DNA of 64,000 nt, from contig JAACJP010000043.1 in assembly GCA_013368375.1 (NCBI GenBank), forward strand, positions 186,001-250,000, written 5' to 3'. Every line of letters starts with the position of its first letter. Positions within the stretch are counted from its first letter, which is position 1. Positions 11,118-22,550 of the stretch are shown here, piece by piece. The position numbers and the translations under genes are program-made. The stretch is from Tricholomella constricta (taxonomy: Eukaryota > Basidiomycota > Agaricomycetes > Agaricales > Lyophyllaceae). Under the pieces are notes generated by a model. The model worked only from the letters and a program-made list of their open reading frames with translations, ran no database searches and was not told the DNA's origin.

Positions 11118-13799
11118 GTGTGCCGACTGGTGTGACTAGCAGGAGCTCTAGCAGCATCAGTCCTGCCAGTTCTGCTTCAATGGCCTCATCTGAGAGCCAG
11201 AAAGCAGACCAGATTGCATTCCACTTCTACACCAAGCTCTTCTATGTTGTCAACCATGCACGTACAACCAATCCGCTGCCTGCCAAGCTCGATAAATGGG
11301 TTTGTCTCGAGCGTTGTCTCCATTACGAACCGCTCTAACAGTGTCTTGTAGTTCAATCTTGAGACCCCCGACTCAGAACTGTTCACCAAGGAGGAACGGG
11401 AACCGTACAAGTCAATCTCACTTGCCCTGCCACCACCGCCTCTCGAGATCCAGGTGTTGCTCACCATCCCCGAGCTGACGCACAATCAGGTCCTTGTCCA
11501 TATCTCCCCCGACTCCTCCCGTGTGCGCATGCATCCCACACCGCGATATGTGCTGCTCGAGTCATTCGTGCTCGACTTCATTCCGGCCCATGCACCCGCA
11601 GATGTACCCCTTCCCACCATCTACAAGCATGGGATACCATTATTCCGCAGCTTGTTCACTCTACTGCGTATACTTCCAGCATGGAAGCTACATAAACGTC
11701 TCCGTAGACGTGTAGGCGGCGGTCCAAGCCTAGGCATCACCCTAAAGATCCGCACCGGACATGATCCAGATATCCTTTCTCTCACAAGTGCGTATATACC
11801 AAAATGTAGAATTATGGGATGGATACTAACGACATTTAAAGACTCAGAATCCAAAACATATACATTTCCACCCGTTCCACATCCGATGGGGTTTCTAGCA
11901 CTGTCCACAACCTACCTCGCCTCCCCGACATTCCAGCTCGACGAACTGGAGTCGCTTCTCTCATCGCGCTTCCTTTCCCTCGATCGGCGCCCTTTTACCC
12001 CTACCCTTGTCAAGAACCACCTCCGTTCTTCGAGCTCTTCAGCCTCTGTGTCGCCCCCGCGCTCTCCGCCGCGCGCCATACGAACATCTACATCGACGTC
12101 CTCCGGCACCTCTGGAATCCCTCTCCCACTCCCTGCCGACCGCCAGGGTCCAGCAACAGCCTCATCGCTCCCTCGATCTTCTCTGGGAAGCCGCCCATCG
12201 CAGCACCAGCCCCGGCACTCTCTCAGCGGCGTCCCTACCGCACGCCAAACCTCTCTCGCACTCACTCCCTCACATCCCTCGAGCTCATCAGGCCTGGGGA
12301 TAGCAAGCACGCCACCCTCAGGCCTCTCGTTTATCCGCGCACAGATCCTCCGTCAGGAGCATCAACATGATCACCTCACGACATCATCATCTTCCTCCCT
12401 TTCGCCCTCTAACTCACTCTATACTTCGAATCACTCTGCAACTGCGGCTTCGCAAGACCCGTCCCCCGCTCGCCGCCCTCAGTACCCATTCCCATTTAAA
12501 TCCAACACCGTCTCCGCCTCCACAGGCTCTTCTCCCAGCTCCGTCGCAGGCCCCACAGTCCCTTCAAGCCTCAGTGAACGCGTAGCCCTATACGACCGCG
12601 AGCGCGTCGGCAGCCTCCCACTCAACCCCGAAATCGCACTCACACACTCCCAGTCCCAATCCCAATCGTCTCCAGCGCGTGGCGTCCCGCTCCCACTGTC
12701 TCACGCACGCCAAGCCTCCCTCTCCCGCCGCAGCTCCCTGCGCGACAGCCCCGACGACCCCGCAGCCAGCACCGCAAGCCACAGTGCCAGCGGCAGCACA
12801 AGCAGCAGCGCCCCGCGCAAACGCTACTCGAGCTCCTTCGGGCACCGATACGCGCCCTCGCCGGCCCCTGCACCACCCGGCCCCTCTCCCGGGACCCAGC
12901 CCCCGTCGTCATCGTCGCCGTCCTCTGCGCCTTTCCACACCCGCCCTTCGCCGTCGTCGCCCCTTTTCCCTGCCCGCCCCGGGCCAACGCGCGGGCGCAC
13001 GGACGACGAGGATATCTCGCTGTTCGTGCAGGATATCGATAAGCGGAAGCCTTTGGTCGGGCGTGCGAGGACGCCTGTGTCTGTGCCCGTGTCGGTACGT
13101 CCTGCTGGGAACGACGACAGGGCGAAGGAAAGATCTGCAGAGCGAGGCGGCGGCGGCTCGCAGTCCCGCGAACGAGAACGGGAACGGGAACGGGAAGGAG
13201 AACGAGAGCTAGAGCAACGGCCGCGGCCGCGGCTGCGGCTGCGGCACGAAGACGACGACAACGACGTGGACGAACATCTGGTGGCCCCGCACCCGATCCC
13301 GCGGCCGTTCCCGCTCAGCGCGATGGAGCAGCAGGCTTCACGCCAGCAAGAGAGAGAGAGCGAGGGGGGGCACCAGGTGCAGCAAGCGCAGTCCCCGCCG
13401 GGTGGGTTGATGCTTACCAGTGAGGCAGAGGTGGACGTGCGGCTGCGCCGGATGAATGAGGCGTTTTTGCGGAGCTTGGAGGGGCTTGGGGGTGGGCGCG
13501 GAAGGGACAGAGAGGGAAGCCAGAGTCGGAGTCGGGAAAGTGGAGCTGCGAGCGGGACGAGGAGCGGGAGCGGGAGTGGGAGTGGCAGCCGGTTTGCAAG
13601 GGCGGTACGAGAGCGGGAGAGGGCGCGAAGTGGAAGTGGAAGCGGTGGATGGAGTGGAGAACCTCAGGGGGTGTTTGTCAGGCAGGGCTCGGAGGAAGTG
13701 ATTGGTCGTATGGAGCTTGAAGGAGACGGGGAGGGAGAGCAGAATATGAGGCGGAGGAGTGGCGGAGGAACGGGCAGCGGCGGAAGGTATTTATTTTGA
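11114..13799 (+). CDS. atg13: Autophagy-related protein 13 (Atg1/ULK kinase complex regulator)
   Basis: Two introns are inferred: 11300-11351, and an in-frame 54-nt intron at 11788-11841 containing a perfect TACTAAC. This gives about 859 residues. The N-terminal Atg13 HORMA-type domain is clear: KADQIAFHFYTKLFYVVNHA, LDKWFNLETPDSELF, EIQVLLTIPELTHNQVLVH, RYVLLESFVLDF and HGIPLFRSLFTLLRILPAWK, ending near PHPMGFLALSTTYL and FQLDELESLLSSRFL. The remaining 600 residues are low complexity, rich in Ser/Pro and later in Arg-Glu and Gly-Ser repeats. This is expected for the disordered tail that is phosphorylated by TOR and binds Atg1 and Atg17. Atg13 recruits Atg1 kinase and starts autophagosome formation during starvation. 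A five-codon uORF overlaps the start. Confidence 0.92.
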
Positions 13800-15139
13800 T
13801 TCCGGGATGGATGACGATGGGATTGAATGCGCTGGGTCAAACGGAAATAATTTCCTTGTCCTGGTGGTGGTGATAAGTTACGTCCTGGGACGCTGGTGGG
13901 TGCCGTAGTTGCAGTGATGCGTGGAACTCGTCGTGTACTTATTGCTTTGTGCTTTTATGTACTTATGATTGGAAGGTCAGCATTTCATGAGTTTCTGCAC
14001 AACCGAAGCCTGTTGGCTGAAAAATGTTCAAAATTGGCATGCATTCCATCAATCTCGTGTCTGTTCTACCCCTTGCTAGGCCGCTTTGTTTAGCCCACCA
14101 AGTTTACAGCTTGTCGCGGTGCATGCATATCCTGTGTTCCTTTCATGTACAGGTCCTCTTGGTTCTAGCGTCTTCGTTTCATCATACATCTGGTATTCAA
14201 CTCTCTTCATGTGCGTCGAACACCCTCGCTATCGGGCTTGGTTACATTATATATGCATCTGGCATGCTTTGCACTTACTAGTATGGCCCCCGAATTTCAG
14301 ATGGAACTCTCCGTCCTGTCTGCCAGGCTCCAGTCCACCTTCCGCCAACCTTCCGCTACCCTTGTTGCACAACTTATGTTCGTATGCGTGGGCAGATCGT
14401 CCCGGAGCCTACCGAGATGGTGTATCGCGTGATGGCTGCGGGTTAAAATCTTCTTTCGAGGTAGACTGTTGGACTACATCCGAGCGTACAGTAGCTGTTC
14501 GAATAAGAGAAGCGGAAGTCTCAAGTATTTTGTTAACTGTTCAGCAGAACTTTGGAGAAGGACGACGGTGAGGTGACGAGTTGCGGGATCGTCAAGAAGA
14601 CCAGAGCAAGTTCACAAGTGAAAACGAAAGCGTAATTTTGAACGGAATGCATGCAAGATTGCGGCAGTAAGTAAGTACCACAGTGTGGGCTGTCACGTTG
14701 AGGTCGCAGCCAAACATCAACAAACTCACGGTTCATCGTGCCGGCACTTACAAGAACACCCCTATCCTTCCTTAAACCAATCCATCACCTGCCCTCAGAG
14801 AAATTATGTCAAATAGGCTGAAATTCAAAGCACTCGCACCAACCATGTGCAAGTCATGTTTTAGATGTGGTGTGTCTGGCTCCTCCCTGTCTGAGTACAA
14901 CAATGGCTGACGTCTTCCTAGGACATCGTACAAATGATTGCATCTACACTCCATTCTCCTCTCCGACTTCTTCCAGAAGTTCTAGCATGTCCTATAAGCT
15001 TCTTTCGCAACGGTATATTTTGATACAGAGACATCGTAACTCCGAGGCTGACTACCAGTCCACTTGTAGCAAATGCGCCTCGAAAAGACTATATAGTACG
15101 GGAGAAGATCGAAAGGAGAGTCTGAAGACGAAGAGGAAC
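13800..15139. other. Intergenic region, no firm gene
   Basis: Short frames only. The frame running into the next gene is open from 14867, so an earlier start for that gene (for example an ATG within MSYKLLSQRY) is possible. Otherwise nothing is recognised. Confidence 0.45.
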
Positions 15140-16198
15140 ATGCCAGCAGCGTAAGACTTCAAATCTCGAATTCGTCCCACTTACCGATGTTTAAATCAGT
15201 TCTCCTCAGCGAGTTTGCGCTTGGGCGACGTTCGAGAAAGATGATGACTGCATCGATCTGAGGAACGCGGATAACTTTTTGGATCTATTAGATGCTATTC
15301 GTTCCCATCTCCTGAATTCCTCGTCCTCCAGGTGGGTCTATGTCAATACAGCCCAACGATTTTACGCTTCCCTACGTCCGGACCTGCAGTCAGTAATGTC
15401 CAGGCCAGAAGATCAGGACTTTCTCTCACATGTTCGTTCCAACTGGCCAGTCATGCGGTCGGTGAAATCTCTTAGTGGCCGTGTTCGTTGGGGCTACGTC
15501 GCCAAAGGTCCTGGCGAACCACACACCATCAATATCCTGACGGACATCGTGGAGGTCGCAGAACTATCCCGCAACGTGAGCACCTCCTATTTAATATTGT
15601 CTTGTGTACATAACCCTTTGCAGGATCTTACCAACAAGAAACCTAAGTTATCGCTCCCATTGCTCAACTTGATGCTGACCGCTCTTATGCTCCACGAACT
15701 ATCCCACTCCTTTACAAAAACATGGTTTAAGGAAATTATTACTCCACTCGGTATTGGCCACGGGAGAGATCCATGGTTTGGCGAATCTGGTCATTGGGTG
15801 GAGAACATAATGATGGGAGGCACATTGGTGGTTGAATGGGACCAGGCATTGGACTTTGGGAAGATGTCACTTATTGATAGAGTCATTCTCCACACCGGTT
15901 TGATATCATTCGAAGTTGGTGAGTACACAACACCTTCTGAATGAAATAATACTGAAAGTGTATTGAAGATGAAGTGGATGCGGCAGCTGTCCTTAGCTCT
16001 TTGCAGGGTCAATTTTTTGCCCTACCTCCAGCAACCAAAATTGCCCTTGCGAGGCCGACAAGCGTACGAGCAAGGATTACAATGAACGACGATGATCCGA
16101 ACTCGGTATTTCAGCCGCTTACGAAAGTGGGATTGGGTTTAATGTTTCCTGTGGAAGGTTGTGGGAGGTCTTTGTCTTTTATCGGCGACGATAGATAG
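15140..16198 (+). CDS. Uncharacterised protein with an HExxH motif
   Basis: Four exons join without a stop: 15140-15150, 15200-15575, 15624-15918 and 15969-16198. All have GT-AG borders; the 48-nt intron 15576-15623 is in frame and could be missed. The product has about 303 residues. A hydrophobic helix, LLNLMLTALMLHELSHSF, contains the zinc-protease signature HELSH. About 30 residues later comes GESGHWVE, whose Glu could be a third metal ligand as in gluzincins. No signal peptide is visible with this start. I do not recognise a named family, although hypothetical proteins with this HExxH...ESG pattern are common in Agaricomycetes. A metal-dependent hydrolase is possible but unproven. The start is uncertain because the first coding exon is 11 nt; an earlier ATG would add up to about 50 residues. 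Confidence 0.65.
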
Positions 16199-17922
16199 CT
16201 ATGAATGAAGGTTTTAATCTATTGTTATTCCATGTCATGTGAAATGAAGCATTCAATTAGGAGGATGACAAAACGAAGGCCTCGTTTGCTTGGGAATGAT
16301 TGTATATATAGGACGGCAGCTGGTTCAAAGTGGAACGGGTCTTGAAGCTTCAGTTGATGGGTAGTTCGGTTGGTTGCCCTGATCATCATTACGGACATTT
16401 GCAGCAAACACATAAAGAATAACTTGAAGTGCGTAAATTGAAGAAATTACTGTTAGTGCACCAACGAGAGGCAGTGGGCGGTTCAGATGGACAGGATAAT
16501 CTAAAGGCTGGACACCCTACGAAGAGGTGGCGGAATATACTGTATGGCTGAAAATCAAGACAACGCACATGATCTCTCTTTGCTCTTTGCTTTGTTCTCC
16601 GATCGCGCAGAATGAGAAAGAAATGATACAAATGAGTTAATTGCATTTGGGTAAAACCCGACTTAGGGAAGCCGGGTTTTCGACCTGCAACACATGCCCT
16701 GGCATGAGAGGGACTGAGCTGAGCCGCGACAGGGAGGGCGGGACGAGTAAGGGTGTGGAGGGTGGGTAAGCTATCTAGACAAATCATTAGCCATCTACAT
16801 CGTAAGTTGTGTATATATGGCGCTGCCGACTTCCCCCCCCCCCCCCCCCTACTACCTACCACACGTGTCGCTCGTTGAGTACGGGACTGCTATCCCCAAA
16901 AGACACCACTTGGCCAACTTGAATGTGCACACAACCGGAGGTCAAAAGTAGACGAAGCACAAGTCCGATACAAGATGACGAAATTGGTGTCGAGATGCCG
17001 CAATTGACAGGTTGTCGAGCAAGGTTGATGCAGATCCCGGTGAAGCAGGCGCACATACTCAGCGACCGACAGGTACGCCCTCGGGATGGGAGACCTGAAT
17101 GCCAAATTCGCTATGTATGTCGAGAGAATGATCCCGACGCCGCGAAGTCGCTCCACCGATGGCAGAAGGTTACTCGTCACCAAGATCCCAGATAACTTGG
17201 TCCCTTTTGACGCATTTTACATTGTCGAGGATCGTTGCGAACGTCGTTGTTTGAGAGCGCGTGGCGACACCTTACCATCCCACGAAGTATCTTGAATATT
17301 AATTACTGCACCGTAGGCAAGCAGGGCTCGATTGAGCATGATGCCGAGAACGATCTAGAGTTGAAAATGGCACTGATAGGAACAAAAGCAGAGCTTGATT
17401 CAAAGGTTGACGTGAAGCACCTCGGTATGGCGCGCTCAGTCAAGAAAGAGGGGAAATGTGGTTCAAGATGGGCGAACGGAGTATTTAATGGGTTCAATTG
17501 ACACCGACACCCACCGCGTTCCTATGCGTTATGTGCACTGCGCAGCAATGGCCCCACTCTTTTTCGCAGTCCATCTCCGAGACTCTCGCTGATTGAAATG
17601 ACAGCATCTAAAAGAAAGCTTATCTCGACCGGACCTTTTGACATTGCCCTTCACATCTGCTACGCCATGAAACTTAGGGATAGGCTGTGGAGGCGGGGCA
17701 ATTGAATTGTCAATGAACAAGAAGAAAAATTAGAATCATGAACGAGGAACGAGGAAGCAGGGCACGAGGTAGTAAACAGCTAAGTTTGGAAGAAAATCTC
17801 GGAGTATGCGCCATCAAAGGCGTCGTCCATTTCCGAGCCGGAAGGGGACATCGCGTCAAGAAACGAACTCATCTTGGCCCTTGTTATATAAGTTGCAAGA
17901 CGCAGCCACTCCGACAATCCAA
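16199..17922. other. Intergenic region with no recognised gene
   Basis: Unconnected frames, for example 17086-17295 and 17235-17501 on +, show no known domain. A C17 run lies at 16833-16849. The last 200 bases precede the coiled-coil gene and should hold its promoter. Confidence 0.45.
16833..16849 (+). repeat. C17 homopolymer
   Basis: Second uninterrupted run of 17 C on the plus strand, same length and orientation as that at 4037-4053 but in unrelated flanking sequence. Confidence 0.95.
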
Positions 17923-19256
17923 ATGTCTCCTACGTCTGATTACCTGCGCATGCAGCCGCGGCTCCAGCGGCTGCGCTCCCTCAACTTCAAGACCACAAAA
18001 CATTTCCTTAGAGCCTCAGCTGAACCCATCCTACGCGCCTTCCGCATTCCCCACGCGGAATACGCCGAGTTCCCGCGCGGAAAGCCCACCATCCTCGACT
18101 GGGCCACCAACCTCATCGCGCACTACACGGCACAGGACGATGCGGATGCCTCGGACGGACATCGGCGTCGAATGGGCACACTGACGGTCAAGGAGCTGCG
18201 GTGGTACAAGGGGGCGACAGGAATCGAGCACGAGTACGTCATAGCCGTTGTTGCAGACCCACAGCACGCATGCGAGCGCTTCATCCGGCTCGATCGAGCC
18301 CGCGATGACCCCGGACCAGACGTCGTGGCATTCCCCACTGCAAACCATCGCCGCTACGCACGTTCGTCCGAGTCCTTCTCATCGTCCCAATCCTCGCTGT
18401 CCTTCTACGATGAGCCGGTCGACGCGGGAAACGGATGCATCGACGCGATGTGGGTGCTCACCGAGCTGCCGGAGAAGGACCGACTGATCGAGCGCTCGAC
18501 CTTCCGCCCATCGCAAGGCGGCTACCGCGCCCCGACGCTCCTAGATTTGGCCCTGGTGGCGAAAGTCGTGCATGAGAACAATAACTACCATCTGTGGCCG
18601 AGGCAGTGTGTGTGGTTCTCGACAATGATCGTGCGCGTGCTGCAGTCGGATTTTCGCCACCATATCACGCACCGAGACTCGTCGCTCACATTCCAGAATT
18701 GGATGATCGAGGTTCTGGAGGAGGGCATTGGGACGTTCAAAGCCAAGGCAATTTATAAGGAACAAGAGCAGGTCGCTGGTGATGTCTTGCTAGCATTTAG
18801 AGCCAGTCGCAAAGAAGTGATGGCAAAGGTACGTGTTTCTTCTGGAGACTGCACCTAGATCTTAGAAATTCCATCCTTTTGCAGATCGAGGTTGCCGCAA
18901 CACGAGTCACGAGGATTAGAGATCACCACGAGATCATCGACGGCGCAGTCGCGCAGCGCGATGAGGCAGCCGCCATTGCGGCGGCGGCGACGGCGAGTTC
19001 GGTAGAAGCGACAGCCAGAGCGGCGGAAGCAGCAGCCAGGGCGGCTGAAGCGGAGGCAAGAGCAGAAAAGGAAGCTCGTTTGAGACAAGAGGCCGAGGAA
19101 AGGGCACATGACGAGGCGCGAAAGCACGCCATGTCGGAGAGAGAGCTCAGGGACTTGAGGCGACGCCTAGAGGAGCTTGAGTCGTCCACTCGGAGTCGGG
19201 GGAAGAGCCGACACCACAAAGAAAAAGTAAAAGGCACCAGTTCTGGGTCCCAATGA
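17923..19256 (+). CDS. Hypothetical protein with alanine-rich C-terminal coiled coil
   Basis: Two exons (17923-18828 and 18885-19256) flank a 56-nt intron with a GTACGT donor and give about 425 residues. The start is the ATG opening MSPTSDYLRMQPRLQRLRSLN; the frame is open further upstream but without a better start. Residues 1-300 form a globular region of unknown type, with a Ser-rich insert (SSESFSSSQSSLSF). The C-terminal 120 residues are rich in Ala, Glu and Arg with heptad spacing (repeated ARAAEAEARAE) and end in a basic tail, so a long coiled coil is likely. Related lineage-specific proteins of basidiomycetes have no assigned function and I infer none. It is convergent with the methyltransferase gene downstream. 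Confidence 0.7.
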
Positions 19257-19431
19257 CTCCAGTAGCATCACTACATTCATTTCTGTCTGTCCACATCCAT
19301 ACATCGGGTTCCTGTCATTGTAACGCTATAATGGTTTAGATAAGATTCAGCAACAATATACACTTATTCAATTGACCGTCGCACCTACGAAAACCCGGCA
19401 ACGCCCGGCTCACTACGACATATGCCAATTG

Positions 19432-20796
19432 TTACACCTTCTTCGCGAGTAACAACGCAATGGGCCATTCCACCGACACGAGCTCGTCGACTCCATAACT
19501 GCCCCCATGTTTCCTTACTTCGCCTCTCAAGTCTTTCCAAAATCTCACCGCTATATCTCCACCGCTCACGTCGACGTTAACTTGCCCCGTCTGACTATCC
19601 AAACCCTCAACCAGTTTATCCTCAGGGAATCGTTCGTCAACGCGGTTTAAATCTTCTGGAAAGCGCTCGTGATAGTTCTGTAAAGCGCTCCACGTCCTGA
19701 AATATCCGAGTAGATCTCTCCAACGCATGTTCAATTGCATCGCTACCTGTTTAATTTGCGTCGGAGATGGAGGTGGAAGATGTGCGGGGAAATGAGGCCC
19801 TGGCGAGATAAATGCGCATCAAATGGTAAAATCAGAGGCAGTGAGATAGAACGGCAGGATGGCAAGAAGTAGACAACCCACCTGAAAAATAACGTCTTTC
19901 AAAATGAGCAAGTCCGCCACGGTGTATCATAACGGACTCCATTTGCGAGGGATCCGGAACATCAGTCAACATGTTCTCCAGGACTGTCCTTCCCGGACGT
20001 TCAAAATAAGGACCCAGACTTGTTGCAAGGTCTTTCCCTTGCGCATAGGCAGTTATCAACGGCGTAACGAAGGGATATTCCGACAAACGCATCTCAGCAT
20101 ACGTCTGGAGAAAGTCAAAGCGGGAAATCTGAGCATGAGCAGCCAGAAGTTGAAGAGCAACGCAACTATCTACCCACCCAAAACGCTGCAGTGCCCCCCT
20201 TCCGCAAGATCCTACTAGTTTCAGGCCACACCTTTTCCCAGTCAAACCAGTGTCCTGCCTGCGCTATGAAGAAGAAATGAGCCAACAATTGTTGACTATT
20301 GAATGGAGAGAAGGATTGACCTGAGATGACGAGATCAACACTGTCGTCCGGTATGATAGCGCTTAGGTCCTCTGAGCTTCCTTGACGAAAGGATATTCCT
20401 TTATCTTTATGCTTCGCTTGAGCAGCCTCAATCATGGGCTGTGAGGGGTCAATGCCTATAACGGTGGAAAAATGCCCAAGCAGTTCGGTTGTAGCTTGTC
20501 CTGTATAAATGCACATCGATGAGTATGATGGGTGAATACAGATCACAGCGAGGATTAGATTATGGCATTTTGCCCTCCTATGTCCCCAAGTCCATCAAAT
20601 GGGTGATGAAACTGGTTCCCCCGTTGATACAGAATAAGAATTTTATACACACACCCGTGCCACAACCCAAATCCACAGCGACATCCTTGCCTGTACGATG
20701 GAACTCGAAGATATCCTTGAACAACTTCTTCGGGTAAGTTGGTCGGAATGATGAATAGACAGAAGCATTGAATGTCCTCTTCGCAAATGTTGCCAT
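19432..20796 (-). CDS. SAM-dependent class I methyltransferase (Tmt1/Crg1-like)
   Basis: Five exons can be joined from ATG at 20796. The N-terminus TFNASVYSSFRPTYP is typical of the trans-aconitate/cantharidin-resistance methyltransferase group. It is followed by motif I VAVDLGCGTG split by an intron, then TVIGIDPSQPMIEAA, a DSVDLVISAQAGHWFDW segment restored by splicing, and RILRKGGTAAFW. The C-terminal part continues through EYPFVTPLITAYAQGK and ends WPIALLLAKKV. It should transfer a methyl group from S-adenosylmethionine to a small molecule in the cytosol, as Tmt1 (trans-aconitate) and Crg1 do. The substrate here is unknown. It is read toward the coiled-coil gene, so the two 3' ends lie less than 180 bp apart. 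Confidence 0.85.
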
Positions 20797-21247
20797 GGTC
20801 GTCGACGACGACGATGGAGTCACAGCGCTAGACGGTCACATGGCCTTTTTTATCTTTTTTTGACGCATCGGTAGCAGCGTTTGTCCTCAACGATAATAGC
20901 TCATAAGTGACAGTGGATACACTCATTCTTGTTTTCAGCGCTCTCCGCGTAGGTGATAGAGGCGGTGGAATAGGAAGTTTCCAGACGGCAAAAATGAGAA
21001 GCGCAACATATGGTACGCATATACAGTAGATCAGACTCAGGACGTGGTGCGCCGCCGCCTACCGTGATCTCCATTGAGCTAAGTACTGGAATTGTAATTT
21101 GCCAATAATTCAATCGGGGCAGTCTCGATGTTCAGGCCTCAGGAATTGGCTGGAATTGGATCATGCCGATACTACTAGTACTGCCACTGCTTCTGTCTCA
21201 GGAGCCATGAAGGGTATCAATGGGTCCTGACTGTGGTGGCTGAACAT
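20797..21247. other. Intergenic region, no gene seen
   Basis: Holds the upstream region of the methyltransferase and the 3' side of the secreted-protein gene, both on the minus strand. No structure was recognised. Confidence 0.5.
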
Positions 21248-22117
21248 TTAACGTTTAACGCCCAAAACCAGCATTTCCGTCAATATGCCTATTTTGTTTT
21301 GCTTTTCAACGATGTCCTCTTTCAAATAATCGACTCTGACGCAGCCTCTGAATCTGTGGCGACTGTAAGCCAAAGTCAAGATGCCCAGTACCCTCACCCA
21401 CCATCCTCGCCTGACTACATGCAACACGACGCCATAGCATGCAGTCGGATCGAACCCGAGCTCCGAAGAAGGCTGCGCTGTCAATGCTGCAGACAAATTA
21501 AATACCACATTCATCTGAGGTCGTGGTCCGTTCTCTGGGCATAAGGACCACAGGGTGGACTTGCCATGCGCCGCCAGGAGCGGGAGGCGTTGTCCGGGGA
21601 CGTGTACGGCGCTGTAGTCCCGCGCTGCCGGGGGCTTGTAGTATTTGCTTGCGAGCCAAGTAAGGGGTCGCCCACTACGGGACATGGTAGCATTGGTGAA
21701 CCATTCACCGGAGGCTGTGAAGGCGTGTAAGGAGTGGTTCACGAGTGCGAGGGTGGGGTAATCGTTGTAAGGGTATGAAGCATAGGTCTAACGTGGAAAA
21801 GGTTGGTAGGGCTGTGAGTATAGGAAGATAAACTGCAGGGGCTTACTGAAGTCACGTATGAGGTAGCTCCCGACGTTGCGCCTTCCGACGATTCGTCATT
21901 CAGTAGAACAGATTTAGCAATGTGGGTTTAGTCTCCCACCATTTTGCCCCAGTACTAAGGGGACGCCTGTTTTGTTCTCATTGCGGAGCGTTGTATTCCA
22001 GGCAGCAAGATGGAAATTATATGGTAGGGTTCCGAAGCATTTAGTGTGTCCTATGATCGCAGCTGTGGAGAGCATGCTCAAGCTGCATATTGGTACCAGC
22101 ATAGAAATGATGCGCAT
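21248..22117 (-). CDS. Small secreted protein of unknown function
   Basis: The first exon (ATG at 22117) begins MRIISMLVPICSLSMLSTAA, a good secretory signal peptide. It is followed by cysteine-containing CFGTLPYNFHLAAWN and VPLVLGQNG. Two introns with GTGGGA and GTAAGC donors lead through ATSGATSYVTS into a longer exon with LALVNHSLHAFTASGEW, PLTWLASKYYKPPA, LWSLCPENGPRPQMNVVFNL and FDPTACYGVVLH. Reading straight on gives a stop at 21248; an alternative last intron (GTAGTC to TTACAG) would end the protein near 21307. Several NxS/T sites are present. I do not recognise a named family; homologous secreted proteins seem likely in other Agaricomycetes. Extracellular location is inferred from the signal peptide only. 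Confidence 0.65.
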
Positions 22118-22550
22118 GCCGTCGACTACCTGGAAGAGTGCGGGAGAAGGGTGGGGAGGGAGGTCCCTATCAGTGAAAGTCTGAGTGTACCAGTTAGTTA
22201 TACACGTGGGGCGTTAAATGAAACCAGCCGAGAATCACCATGTGCTACTGATCCAACTCACTTATCAGCCCATAACTGGCGTTAAGCAGGTACGTTGAGG
22301 GATACCCGGTTTAGAAGGCGACAACAGTGATCCCAGGTAAAACGACAGGTCGAGCTTAGGTTCGGTGACAAGGACGTCACACGAACTTCGTCCCGCGGAC
22401 ACATGCAGCGTAATAAGAAACGAATGAAATATAGCCTGGAAAACAACACAGAACACAAAGGGTATTATATATACAAAAAGCAATGGAAACGATACCAAGA
22501 TACAGCCAGGTCAGATTACACTTGAATTATCGGGGGCTTTGAGCCCGGGA
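22118..22550. other. Intergenic region, no gene seen
   Basis: Contains the promoter side of the secreted protein and the 3' side of the peroxiredoxin gene. A hydrophobic minus-strand frame (22265-22498) has no supporting features. Confidence 0.5.

Noticed and set aside
12679..13212. 177-codon ORF overlapping ATG13
   Set aside because: Shadow frame of the GC-rich, repetitive ATG13 tail; no independent start context or domain.
16389..16862. 157-codon minus-strand ORF
   Set aside because: Begins in the C17 tract and has random-looking composition.
22265..22498. Hydrophobic minus-strand ORF resembling a membrane protein
   Set aside because: Short, no conserved neighbour or splice partner; T-rich DNA gives hydrophobic residues by chance.
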